Shown: positions 36,702 through 47,420, counted from the stretch's first letter. The stretch: DNA of 64,000 nucleotides from Streptococcus mitis (GCF_000722695.1 NZ_JPFU01000013.1:744001-808000), one strand, 5' to 3'. Made by a program: numbers and translations. The notes: generated by a model not told the origin, from the sequence alone.

Positions 36702-37396
36702 CCTCTGACCACCTCAACATCGCCAATCATATTGGTCAAGAAAATCTTGACACTCTTGTTACTCTTGAGATAGTCTCTTGTTTCTTGATGATAGTGTTCA
36801 TTGCGGAGGGCTCGCTTAGGCTGATTGAAAAAAGTCAAATCCCCATAGAGACAGTTAACGCTGAGACTGACTTCCACATCTACAGGTACAATGATTTTAG
36901 TGGTTCCTACCATCTTTCTGAGGATAATAACATTGTCATGATTGATTAAGATGACCCTCTCCAGATGAATAGTGTCCTTGCCCATGAGACGAAAGAGATT
37001 GATATCATCAAACTGGCAAGTCTGGTAGCTTGAAAAATAATGGAGATTGCCAAACCAACGATTTTTCTCCTTCTTAACCGTTACCACCTCTTCAAAAACC
37101 AAATTGGTCTGCTCTTTTTCCTGGTTCATCATCGGATAAAGAAGAAAGAGGCTGTATATAACCGCAACAAAAATAGCTAGAATCACAAAAGGATTGAGCA
37201 TGACGATGAAAAAGAAGAGAATGGTTGCCACTACTAAAAGAAGATTATTGCCCTCCTTACCAGTGTAATAGCGAATCAAAAGCAAAAAGAGGAATAAAAT
37301 CAGCAGAAAACGCGAAAAATGCTCTGATACCATCAAAATCAGAGCTCCTGTCAGAAGACAGGCTTCGATAAATAAAAAGATTTTAAATTTTCTCAT
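36698..37396 (-). CDS. liaF: LiaF-type negative modulator of LiaS
   Basis: This 232-residue protein has an N-terminal membrane part with four helices (~5-85) and a cytoplasmic beta-rich LiaF-like domain (~110-232, GNLHYFSSYQTCQFDDINLF, TKIIVPVDVEVSLSVNCLYGD). LiaF holds LiaS inactive in the absence of stress. It is the first gene of liaFSR and is separated from the mevalonate operon by a terminator. Confidence 0.92.
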   Translation of the reverse strand: MRKFKIFLFIEACLLTGALILMVSEHFSRFLLILFLFLLLIRYYTGKEGNNLLLVVATILFFFIVMLNPFVILAIFVAVIYSLFLLYPMMNQEKEQTNLVFEEVVTVKKEKNRWFGNLHYFSSYQTCQFDDINLFRLMGKDTIHLERVILINHDNVIILRKMVGTTKIIVPVDVEVSLSVNCLYGDLTFFNQPKRALRNEHYHQETRDYLKSNKSVKIFLTNMIGDVEVVRG

Positions 37397-37458
37397 AGGT
37401 TCATCCTCTCCCTTCTATTTTATCACAATTGGAAAAAGTCACCTCGGTCTGAAGATGG

Positions 37459-39460
<2,002 letters not shown>

Positions 39461-39474
<14 letters not shown>

Positions 39475-40414
39475 CTTGACTCAAATCCTTTGTTTTTGAC
39501 ACAATCAAGCGATAACGTTGACCGAAGATTTTTGATAAATGCTCCAAGTCTTTCTCCTGACAGAGGACCTTGACATTGGGACCAGCATCCATGGTAAAGT
39601 AGCAGGCTTCTCCTTGCTCACGGAGCTGGCGAACAAAGTCCATGGCTTCATAAGTCGCATCGGTCAGATAAGAAAAGGCTGGTGATGCTGTTTTCGTCGT
39701 AGCGTGCATAGCAAGGGCATTTTTCTCCGTTAATTCCCCAATCTTGGCAAAGTCATTTTCCTTGAGGTAAACCAGCATATCCTGATAATCCTTCTCAGAC
39801 TGACGCACCCAGTCATCAAAGGTCGTCGAAGTTTCCACACAACGTTTCATACCGTCACGGCTAGAAATTGGTTTTTTCTTGTCTTCTAGCACCAACATCA
39901 TCATAGCTAGTTTCAAGTCTGTCTCTACAGGGTAAATTTCCCCACTATCCTTATCCCATGCACCTAGTGGTCCATAAAAACTCCGAGAAGAAGAACCTGA
40001 GGCAAACTTAGCTTCCTGCGCTAACTGGCTTCTATCCAATCCAAGCTGAAAATAGGCATTGCAAGCCTTTACTAGGGCAGACAAACCACTAGAACTTGAG
40101 GACAGGCCCGCTGCGGTAGGCATATTATTTTGAGTATCGATACGGACAAAGCCCTCCCCAGCTGAACGATAACGGTCAATAATCTTACTCATCTTGGCAT
40201 GCTCCGCCTCATTTTGTAACTGGCCATTGATATAAAAGGCATCAGCTGTCGCATCCGTCGGTAAAGGCGACAAGGTCGTCTCCGTATACATATTTTCCAA
40301 AGTCAGAGAAATACTGCTAGTAGCAGGCACCATCTCTTTTTCTTTTTTCTTTCCCCAATATTTGATAATAGCAATATTTGCGTAGGAACGTACTGTTACA
40401 GGCTCTCTATCCAT
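39461..40414 (-). CDS. mvaD: Diphosphomevalonate decarboxylase
   Basis: The start is the ATG at 40414, inside the end of mvaK1 and after AGGAG, giving 317 residues. Motifs typical of the family are VTVRSYANIAIIKYWGKK, NMPTAAGLSSSSSGLSAL and YFTMDAGPNVKVLC. It performs the ATP-driven decarboxylation that yields isopentenyl diphosphate. An upstream frame extension to 40495 lacks a start signal and is ignored. Confidence 0.95.
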
Positions 40415-41274
40415 GTCTGAACAGCTCCTTTCTCTTCTAATCTTTCTGCTAGTTCTTGTGCTTGAGTCAAATTGGTTGCCAAGGCGATAATACAACCTCC
40501 TAGCCCACCACCGCTCATCTTGGCACCCAGAGCACCATGGTTAAGAGCCGTTTCAACCAAAGAGTCTGCTTCAGGGCTACTGACACCAATTTCTCTTAAA
40601 TGTAAATGCGCTTGACTGAGAATTTGCCCCAGTCCTTCAGCATCTTTTCGTGAAATCGCTTCTTCTGCCTGCTGGGTTAATTCTCCCAAGGCGTGCAAAA
40701 ATGGTAGGGCATCCTTGCCCTTATTTTGAACCACTTGGATGGCTTCACGAGTATGACCATAAACACCCGTATCGGCAATTATCAAATAGGCGGATAAATC
40801 CATCTCAAGCTCTGTAAATCCTACGTTCTTGATAAAGCGAATAGGTTGGTCACTGAGACAGGTCTTGGCATCCAAACCACTTGGATTCATATGAGCAATC
40901 ATCTCAGCCCGATTGACCAAGATTTCTAGTACATCATGAGGCAGATTTGCCTGATAGTAGTCAAAAACCGCACGAATGGCCGCTATGCTGATAGCAGCTG
41001 ACGAACCCATTCCTCGTTTTTCAGGGATAGCCGAGTCAATCTCACAGCGAATGCAGGCTTCTTTGATATCCAAATACTCCAGCGAAGCATAAACCGCCAT
41101 GGACAAAGTATCCTCCTCATAGAGACGCCAAGGACTCGCTGCAGGAACTACCTTACAAGTCACCTCCACCTCCAAAAGAGGCAGAGAAATGGCAGGATAA
41201 CCGTAAACGACTGCATGCTCCCCTATTAAAATAATCTTACTATGTGCCTGACCGACACCAACTTTTTTTGTCAT
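40396..41274 (-). CDS. mvaK1: Mevalonate kinase
   Basis: This 292-residue GHMP kinase is the first gene of the operon. It has GQAHSKIILIGEHAVVYGYP at the N-terminus, PEKRGMGSSAAISIAAIRA in the ATP-binding loop, and GALGAKMSGGGLGGCIIAL at the C-terminus. In pneumococcus this enzyme is feedback-inhibited by diphosphomevalonate. A RUP copy sits 33 bp upstream of its start codon and may carry or disturb promoter sequence. Confidence 0.95.
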   Translation of the reverse strand: MTKKVGVGQAHSKIILIGEHAVVYGYPAISLPLLEVEVTCKVVPAASPWRLYEEDTLSMAVYASLEYLDIKEACIRCEIDSAIPEKRGMGSSAAISIAAIRAVFDYYQANLPHDVLEILVNRAEMIAHMNPSGLDAKTCLSDQPIRFIKNVGFTELEMDLSAYLIIADTGVYGHTREAIQVVQNKGKDALPFLHALGELTQQAEEAISRKDAEGLGQILSQAHLHLREIGVSSPEADSLVETALNHGALGAKMSGGGLGGCIIALATNLTQAQELAERLEEKGAVQTWIESL

Positions 41275-41307
41275 ATTTTCCTTTTACTAGACGAAAAAGC
41301 CGTCTCA

Positions 41308-41410
41308 TACTCAATGAAAATCAAAAAGCAAACTAGGAAGCTAGCCGCAGGCTGTACTTGAGTACGGTAAGGCGACGCTGACGTGGTTTGAAGAGATTTT
41401 CGAAGAGTAT
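41308..41410. repeat. RUP-type repeat, copy 3
   Basis: A 103 bp element (TACTCAATGAAAATC ... TTTTCGAAGAGTAT) followed by TA. It has the GTACTTGAGTAC centre shared with copies 4-6 and lies between mvaK1 and the broken CBP gene. Confidence 0.88.
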
Positions 41411-41463
41411 TATTTTTTCCTACAAGTATTTATTCTCTCCTATCTATTTTATTATATTTTCAC

Positions 41464-41493
41464 AAAAAAAGCGATTGTTTCCATTCACAATCA
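41464..41493 (-). terminator. Terminator of the broken CBP gene
   Basis: GATTGT and ACAATC pair on the minus strand and are followed by CGC and seven T residues, directly after the CBP stop codon. Confidence 0.75.
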
Positions 41494-41502
41494 CCTCTTT
41501 CA

Positions 41503-41832
41503 TTATTGAATCCATTCGCCATTATAGTTGACGTAGTAGCCATCTACGGTCGTATTCACTGCCAAAGCACCTGAGCTATAAGCATAGTACCATTTGCCAT
41601 TGACCTGGAACCAACCTGTCGTCATAGAACGACGAAAGAAACTCCATACCGTTAGGTAAAGAGGAAAGTCGTGAGGGAGCATGCACCATTGACAACCTGT
41701 TTTAGTGACGTACAAAGTCGCATTAACAAGTACTCGTTTCGGCTATTTATAGGTGCGGTGTTTGGAGAAATAGGGTTCAATCTTAGCCCATTCTTGATCG
41801 TTTAAATCAGTATCATATGCTTTGCGGATCAT
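41503..41832 (-). pseudogene. IS5-type transposase fragment fused to a choline-binding protein tail
   Basis: The frame from an ATG at 41832 reads MIRKAYDTDLNDQEWAKIEP, the N-terminus of an IS5-family (IS1381-like) transposase. It has an in-frame TAG at 41743-41745 and continues as LYVTKTGCQW. At about 41640 it switches, still in frame, to MTTGWFQVNGKWYYAYSSG, the last ~42 residues of a CbpC/CbpJ-type protein. The rest of both genes is missing. The CBP tail nearly matches the end of the intact gene at 46348. It is a remnant of a second CBP gene lost by IS insertion and deletion. Confidence 0.85.
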
Positions 41833-41937
41833 AACTCTAGTTTAACATTTTTTTGTGAATACAGGTTCTAAATAATCGACCACGAAAATTTCTTAAGTGG
41901 AAAACGCCTTATCTTATGAAGTATGCTACGGGAAAGC

Positions 41938-42046
41938 TATAATTTATTGAAGCTAGAATAGTACACTATAGTTGCTAAAACATTTCTAGAAATTAAGTTA
42001 ACTTTCCTAATCAATTTGTTCATTTCTTATTTCATTCTATTGTATA
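41938..42046. mobile_element. MITE-like element, copy A
   Basis: This ~109 bp sequence (TATAATTTATTGAAGCTAG ... CAATTTGTTCATTTC) matches the two elements at 47421 and 47537 along its length. It encodes nothing. It lies just upstream of the lanthipeptide promoters. The terminal inverted repeats are weaker than in copies B and C. The parent IS is not identified. Confidence 0.7.
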
Positions 42047-42054
42047 CACTTAAT

Positions 42055-42118
42055 TTGACAATTCAAGATTTAAAAATATATACTAATATTTGACAAGTCA
42101 TCCTAAAAGAGTTATTAT
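42055..42118 (+). promoter_or_regulatory. Two tandem promoters before the lanthipeptide precursor
   Basis: P1 is TTGACA (42055-42060), 18 bp, TATACT (42079-42084). P2 is TTGACA (42090-42095), 17 bp, TATTAT (42113-42118). Both have a perfect -35 and point at the precursor gene. Confidence 0.8.
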
Positions 42119-42133
42119 ATTGATATGTTATAG

Positions 42134-42171
42134 ATTGATTGAATCTAACTAAAGGATCCTATTCAATCAAT
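42134..42171 (+). promoter_or_regulatory. Perfect 11 bp inverted repeat in the precursor leader
   Basis: ATTGATTGAAT (42134-42144) and ATTCAATCAAT (42161-42171) are exact inverse complements with 16 bases between. It lies 15 bp after P2, within the predicted 5' untranslated region, so it may be an operator or an RNA hairpin that protects or controls the message. Confidence 0.65.
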
Positions 42172-42243
42172 GTATATCACTTAAGGTTCATACAGCTACC
42201 CTTACCGGACAAAAACTGTAAATAATATTATGGGGGGTCAAAC

Positions 42244-42354
42244 ATGAGCACTCTAATCGAACTCGAAATGCTACCAAGTGAAAATACAAACGAACAAGAT
42301 ATGCTAGAGCTTTGTGAAATCACATGTGGTGTCAGTTGTAGCGTCACTGGATAA
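42244..42354 (+). CDS. Lanthipeptide precursor peptide (LanA)
   Basis: A 36-residue peptide with a GGGGGG ribosome site seven bases before the ATG. The N-terminal part, MSTLIELEMLPSENTNEQD, looks like a leader: LIELE resembles the hydrophobic LxxLQ-type recognition motif of class III/IV leaders. The C-terminal part, CEITCGVSCSVTG, carries three Cys, two Ser and two Thr, so up to three (methyl)lanthionine or labionin-type rings are possible. It lies 174 bp before a lanthipeptide synthetase gene. No leader protease gene is nearby. The link to the synthetase is inference from position and composition. Confidence 0.8.
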   Translation: MSTLIELEMLPSENTNEQDMLELCEITCGVSCSVTG

Positions 42355-42368
42355 CTAATATATAACAG

Positions 42369-42405
42369 GCCTCTTTCCACAAAACAGTCGAAAGAGGCTT
42401 ATTTT
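42369..42405 (+). terminator. Attenuating terminator after the precursor gene
   Basis: GCCTCTTTC (42369-42377) and GAAAGAGGC (42390-42398) form a perfect 9 bp stem followed by TTATTTTAT. Such a hairpin between precursor and enzyme genes usually makes precursor mRNA more abundant than synthetase mRNA. Confidence 0.8.
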
Positions 42406-42406
42406 A

Positions 42407-42509
42407 TACTCTTCGAAAATCTCTTCAAACCACGTCAGCGTCGCCTTACCGTACTCAAGTACAGCTTGCGGCTAGCTTCCTAGTTTGCTCTTTGATTTTC
42501 ATTGAGTAT
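42407..42509. repeat. RUP-type repeat, copy 4, inside the lanthipeptide operon
   Basis: A 103 bp element (TACTCTTCGAAAATC ... TTTTCATTGAGTAT) flanked on both sides by TA, the expected target duplication. It fills the gap between the precursor terminator and the synthetase ribosome site. Its right end creates TATTAT (42507-42512) with only a weak -35. Confidence 0.88.
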
Positions 42510-42528
42510 TATTTGTAAGGAGAAATGT

Positions 42529-44988
42529 ATGGATTTTATAAAAAACAGTCTTTTGTCTAATAATATAGTATATACTGAAGATGAAGATTGGTGTTATATT
42601 GCAAAACAGAATCTTACGGTAGACCAAGGGTGGAAAATTCATATTAGCACCCAATTAAAAGATTATAAGAAAATATTCCGTATACTATTACCTTTTCTAA
42701 TTAAACATCAATACTGCTTTAAAGTTTGTAAGAATATTCATAGACTAAAAAAGATTAACTCTCCCCGAGAAATATCACCAACTGCAAACAAATTTATTAC
42801 AATCTACAATAATAGTTCAGGAGAGGCAAGAAGTGCTATTCTTGACTTAGTATCACTTCTTGCAGAATTCAAAGCCCCTAGAATACTGACAGATTTTCAA
42901 TGTGGACGCCACTCTCCTGTACATTATCGCTTTGGAGCATTCAAAAAAATTAGAAGATATGATAAACAAAACAAAAAATTACTTTACCTTATCAAAGATA
43001 ATACTGGCAATTTCGTAGAAGATAAAAGGCTTAATTATCCAATTCTACCTACATATGTTAAACCTCTATTTACAAATCAAGAGCTAGAAGATTATTTTTT
43101 AGTTGATGTTAAAACTCAAAGTCAATCAAACACCCCTATTACAAACTATAATATGGAGTGTATACTAAAAAAATCCAACAGAGGAAATGTATATAGAGCC
43201 TCTCTAAGCTCAACTCACCAAAAAGTCATTATTAAGCAGTGTCGCCCATTCTTATCGTATGATTTTGAGGGTAAGTATTATGCTAACGATGAATTACGTA
43301 ATGAAGCATTATTATTACAATCATTTGAATCCAAGACATATACTGGGTACTTTATAGAAGATTTTTATATCTCAGATGATTACTTCGTAGTTCAGGATTT
43401 TATAGATGGAGTAGACTTACTTAATTTTTTGAAACAGTCAAACATCGATACAAACAAAAGAATAGGTATTATGAATAAAATAATTGATATTCTAAATGAT
43501 ATTCATTCTGAGGGATATAAAATCGGGGACTTATCACCTTCAAATTTTCTATACTCTTCTAAAACTGATGATGTTTTTTTGATTGACTTAGAAAACTTAG
43601 AACCTATCATGACTACTGTACGTAATGTACACACACCTTTTTTTGTCAATCCTGATGTAGACTTAAAACAAAGTACTATTGGACAAGTGTATTTTGCTCT
43701 ATGTATGCTAGGATATTCTATATTTACGAGTGGAACATTAAAATTTCTTAAAGGCGACTCTAAATATCATATAACTGTACTGAACAAAATAGAACAATTA
43801 CTAGAACTATCACATACTCAAGGTCAGCTCACAGATGAGCAACTATTTTGGTTACAATATCTACTAAATTTAAGTCAAACAAATAATTTAGTCAAAATTA
43901 AAAAAATAGAGGAACATAAATATGATTACAAAACAGAATGTAATAGTGTTCTACGATTTTTACTAGATAAAACTGTAAATTCTGAAGGAAGGATCACTTC
44001 TTCAACAGAATTTGGAAATTTCGTAAGTAATTTATCATTCCAACACGGAATAGCTGGACTACTGTTTCCTCTAAATAAATTGTACCACCCAGAACTGGAT
44101 TCTAAAATACTCTCTATCATCAAGAAGGCAGTGACAATTAGAACGACACACACATATGAATATCAATACTCACTGCTATTTGGTGATGCAGGCTATCTAT
44201 GGTTACTCCTACATTTATTTTCTATCAGTAAAAATCAATACTATCTACAATTAGCAAACGACACCGCTAAGAAATTAATAGAGAATTATGATACTCTAGA
44301 GGAAATAGACTTTGCATTGGGAAAATCTGGTGTCCTATTATCATTAATAAAATACTATCAATTTACCAATGACAATACTCTTAAAATTTTCATCCACAAT
44401 AGTATAGGGGAAATTTATCATTATTTCCTACAAAGAGATACAGCCAAAGAAACCATTTTAGACTATAGCTTTGCTCATGGATATTGTGGAATTGCATATA
44501 CTTTATTTGCCTATTCTAAAGTCTTAGAACCTTCTATGTTCTATAATGATCTCCATACATTCCATACTGAATTAAAAAAATTATTAGAAAAAGTTACTTC
44601 TAATACTGAAAATTTAGGAAATTTACAACTTTCTTGGTGCGAAGGAATTTCCGGAATAATCTTATATCTTTGTATGTACGATTGTGACGGAAACAAAGAT
44701 ATTATTAGTAAATATCAAGAATTTGTTTTTAACCATCATCTAAAAATGATGACAGGATATTGCCACGGAATAACTAGCTTACTACAAACCACTGTCTACA
44801 ATCAAAACAAATTACTGATGAAAAAAATCCAACAGGTAATTTTAGCATGTTCTGAACGAGATGATCACGGTTTACTGATGTTTCAAGGAGATAGTGGTAA
44901 AGCAGATTTGTTTGACTTCGGAATAGGAAGCATGGGGGTATATTGGTGTCTATTAAATAATAAATTCCCATTCGATGTGCAGACATAA
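42529..44988 (+). CDS. Lanthipeptide synthetase, class IV (LanL)-like
   Basis: The start is the ATG at 42529, six bases after AAGGAG, giving 819 residues. Three domains are visible. A phospho-Ser/Thr lyase region covers ~60-200 (GRHSPVHYRFGAF). A protein kinase domain covers ~210-460: Lys236 in VIIKQ, Glu259 in RNEALLL, catalytic loop GDLSPSN with Asp334 and Asn339, and Asp353 in IDLEN. A LanC-like cyclase covers ~500-819, with FAHGYCG, SWCEG (Cys704) and YCHG (Cys745-His746). Class III LanKC enzymes lack these zinc ligands; their presence points to class IV. It would phosphorylate and dehydrate Ser/Thr in the precursor, then form thioether rings. It is strongly AT-rich. Confidence 0.88.
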   Translation: MDFIKNSLLSNNIVYTEDEDWCYIAKQNLTVDQGWKIHISTQLKDYKKIFRILLPFLIKHQYCFKVCKNIHRLKKINSPREISPTANKFITIYNNSSGEARSAILDLVSLLAEFKAPRILTDFQCGRHSPVHYRFGAFKKIRRYDKQNKKLLYLIKDNTGNFVEDKRLNYPILPTYVKPLFTNQELEDYFLVDVKTQSQSNTPITNYNMECILKKSNRGNVYRASLSSTHQKVIIKQCRPFLSYDFEGKYYANDELRNEALLLQSFESKTYTGYFIEDFYISDDYFVVQDFIDGVDLLNFLKQSNIDTNKRIGIMNKIIDILNDIHSEGYKIGDLSPSNFLYSSKTDDVFLIDLENLEPIMTTVRNVHTPFFVNPDVDLKQSTIGQVYFALCMLGYSIFTSGTLKFLKGDSKYHITVLNKIEQLLELSHTQGQLTDEQLFWLQYLLNLSQTNNLVKIKKIEEHKYDYKTECNSVLRFLLDKTVNSEGRITSSTEFGNFVSNLSFQHGIAGLLFPLNKLYHPELDSKILSIIKKAVTIRTTHTYEYQYSLLFGDAGYLWLLLHLFSISKNQYYLQLANDTAKKLIENYDTLEEIDFALGKSGVLLSLIKYYQFTNDNTLKIFIHNSIGEIYHYFLQRDTAKETILDYSFAHGYCGIAYTLFAYSKVLEPSMFYNDLHTFHTELKKLLEKVTSNTENLGNLQLSWCEGISGIILYLCMYDCDGNKDIISKYQEFVFNHHLKMMTGYCHGITSLLQTTVYNQNKLLMKKIQQVILACSERDDHGLLMFQGDSGKADLFDFGIGSMGVYWCLLNNKFPFDVQT

Positions 44989-44998
44989 GGGGAAAAGT

Positions 44999-46231
44999 AT
45001 GAAATTATTTTGGACAAACAACATATATAGACAGTTGCTGCTAAACAGCTGTTTTTCATCATTCGGCGACAGTATTTTCTACCTCGCCATTATCAATTAT
45101 GTGGCTCAGTACAATTTCGCTCCGCTAGCGATTTTACTGATTTCCATTTCAGAGATGGTTCCCCTACTATCTCAACTCTTTCTCGGGATTCTAGGAGATT
45201 TTCAAGAAAATAGAGTCAAACACGCACTCTGGATTTCCAAAATCAAAATCCTGCTCTACGCTATTTTGACAGTATTTCTCGTCTTGTCGCCCTTTTCATT
45301 AGTTTCAGTCATTATGATTGTCATCATCAACCTCATCTCTGACACCTTGAGCTACCTGTCTGCCTACATGATGAACGCCCTCTACATCAGTGTAATTAAG
45401 GACGACCTGCATGATGCCATGGGGTTCAGGCAGTCACTGATGAGGGCTGTCCGCATTGTTGCCAATCTGGCTGGCGCGTTCCTTATCAATGTTATGAGTA
45501 TTCAAACTATTTCCCTTATCAACACTCTGACTTTTGTCATTGCCTTTTTGGGCCTGTATGTTATTCGACATACCTTGTATGAGGTTGAAAAAAGGATTGA
45601 AATGTCACATACAGCACTGACTTTTAAGAAATATTTTCAACATCTTAGACAGTCGCTGGCTGTGCTCCTGAGATTAAAAGAGACCGTCATACTACTGTTT
45701 CTGACGACCAGTATGATTGCCATCTTGGATGTGTCCCCTCGGCTGATTGCCCTCCGCTTCATCCAACAGACACTAGCACAACTGAGCATTGGGCAACTCC
45801 TCGCCCTGCTCTCCATCATCATTTCTTGTGGAGCTATCCTTGGCAATATGACCAGCAGTAATCTATTTAAAAATATCCGTTTCACGCACCTCTTGGTTTT
45901 CTGTGAGATTTCCCTATTGGCTCTAATAACTAGTATCTTTTGTCAAGCCTATATCGTGATTTTCATGACCAGTTTCATCAGTTCTACGATTATCGGCATT
46001 CTCAGCCCTCGCCTACAAGCAGCTGTCTTTGCCTATATCCCCAGTGACAAGATGGGGACGGTGGGCTCTGCTCTGAGCACAGTGGACATTCTCGCCCCGT
46101 CACTGCTCTCTCTATTAGCCCTATCCATAGCATCGAGCGTTTCGGTGCAGTTAGCATTGGTATTTTTGTATCTTATTTTGATTACTCTTATCTTTTGTCA
46201 ATGGTTAGTCAAGTTCAACACTCATAACTAA
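44999..46231 (+). CDS. MFS transporter of the lanthipeptide operon
   Basis: The start is the ATG at 44999 after AAGGGG, ten bases behind the synthetase stop, giving 410 residues. About twelve transmembrane helices and loops such as LGILGDFQENRVKHA are typical of the major facilitator superfamily (drug-efflux-like). It probably exports the modified peptide or protects the producer; most known clusters use an ABC exporter instead. Its base composition is clearly less AT-rich than the synthetase gene, so the two may have different origins. A terminator follows. Confidence 0.82.
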   Translation: MKLFWTNNIYRQLLLNSCFSSFGDSIFYLAIINYVAQYNFAPLAILLISISEMVPLLSQLFLGILGDFQENRVKHALWISKIKILLYAILTVFLVLSPFSLVSVIMIVIINLISDTLSYLSAYMMNALYISVIKDDLHDAMGFRQSLMRAVRIVANLAGAFLINVMSIQTISLINTLTFVIAFLGLYVIRHTLYEVEKRIEMSHTALTFKKYFQHLRQSLAVLLRLKETVILLFLTTSMIAILDVSPRLIALRFIQQTLAQLSIGQLLALLSIIISCGAILGNMTSSNLFKNIRFTHLLVFCEISLLALITSIFCQAYIVIFMTSFISSTIIGILSPRLQAAVFAYIPSDKMGTVGSALSTVDILAPSLLSLLALSIASSVSVQLALVFLYLILITLIFCQWLVKFNTHN

Positions 46232-46234
46232 CGA

Positions 46235-46265
46235 AAAAGCATGTGTAGATTTCACATGCTTTTAA
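46235..46265 (+). terminator. Terminator of the lanthipeptide operon
   Basis: AAAAGCATGTG pairs with CACATGCTTTT around a short loop, four bases after the transporter stop codon. Confidence 0.85.
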
Positions 46266-46347
46266 TCTCCCCAATCGTCAGGTCAAGTACAATAAGTCAC
46301 TCCTTTGATTAAGCGAGTGTTCTAATATAATTATAAGCGCCCTGTCA

Positions 46348-47349
46348 TTACCGAACCCATTCGCCATTATAGTTGACAGAATAGCCATCTACGGTCGTAT
46401 TCACTGCCAAAGCACCTGAGCTGTAAGCATAGTACCATTTGCCATTGACCTGGAACCAACCTGTCGTCATAGCTCCATTACTTGCATTTAGGTAGTACCA
46501 AGTTGAACCATCTTTCACCCAACCAGTTGCCATGACTCCTGATGAACGAAGGTAGTACCACTTGTTACCGACATAAGTCCAGCCTGTCTTCATATCGCCA
46601 TTTTCAGCATCTAAATAGTACCAAGTTGAGCCTTCCTGATACCAGCCAGTTGTCATAGCTCCTGATGAACGGAGGTAGTACCACTTGTTACCAAGATGTT
46701 GCCAACCAGTTTGCATGATACCAGTTTCTGGATCTAGATAGTACCAAGCTGAACCATCATTTATCCAACCTGCACGTCTTTCACCACCAATATAGTTTTC
46801 TCCATTAATTTCCGTTTTAGCTAGATAATACCAATTAGACTGGTCATAAAGCCAACCTGTCTCTAAAGAATGATTTTGATTAAAGTAATAGTTCGTGTAA
46901 AAACTCTTCTCTTCTTTATCTTCCAGATTTGTACGTTTTTCCCCATACTTTCTTCCAACACTGTCTTTAGTTTTAACCTCTAATGCTTTCCAACCAACAA
47001 ACTCTTGTAGCACTCCATTTTTGTCAAAGTAGTACCATTCTGGCATTGGGGAACCTTCTAATCTTATACCATTAGGGTAAGGACCAATTGTATATCCTTT
47101 AACTGGCATTGGAATGTGTTGCCAACCAACAACCATTTCACCATTATAATCAAAATAATAGATCTTGCCATCAATCACTCGCCAGTAGGTTTCTTTTAGA
47201 TCCCCCTTCTTGTAGTAGGTTCTACCATTTTCTTGGACAAACTGCCATCCTTCTGAATCAGCATCATCCGCCAATACTGCACTTGTTGCTAGCAAACCGA
47301 AGAAAAAGACTGCTAAGGCAATTTGCATCAATTTTTTTATTATTTTCAT
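46348..47349 (-). CDS. CbpC/CbpJ-like choline-binding protein
   Basis: This 333-residue secreted protein has a signal peptide (1-27), an N-terminal region (~30-185, EGWQFVQENGRTYYKKGD, then YWRVIDGKIYYFDYNGEM), and about seven choline-binding repeats to the end (GNKWYYLRSSGAMTTGWYQE). It ends VDGYSVNYNGEWVR. The N-terminus closely resembles pneumococcal CbpC/CbpJ as I remember them, which lie in the same place between ritR and mvaK1. It is convergent with the lanthipeptide transporter. Nearly the same C-terminal tail is found in the remnant at 41503, on the other side of the lanthipeptide genes. Confidence 0.88.
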   Translation of the reverse strand: MKIIKKLMQIALAVFFFGLLATSAVLADDADSEGWQFVQENGRTYYKKGDLKETYWRVIDGKIYYFDYNGEMVVGWQHIPMPVKGYTIGPYPNGIRLEGSPMPEWYYFDKNGVLQEFVGWKALEVKTKDSVGRKYGEKRTNLEDKEEKSFYTNYYFNQNHSLETGWLYDQSNWYYLAKTEINGENYIGGERRAGWINDGSAWYYLDPETGIMQTGWQHLGNKWYYLRSSGAMTTGWYQEGSTWYYLDAENGDMKTGWTYVGNKWYYLRSSGVMATGWVKDGSTWYYLNASNGAMTTGWFQVNGKWYYAYSSGALAVNTTVDGYSVNYNGEWVR

Positions 47350-47420
47350 TAGACGTATCCTCCTGCAAGAATTATAGTAAAAATCAAATTGTATGTCAAT
47401 ATGACGGCCTTAAAATAATG

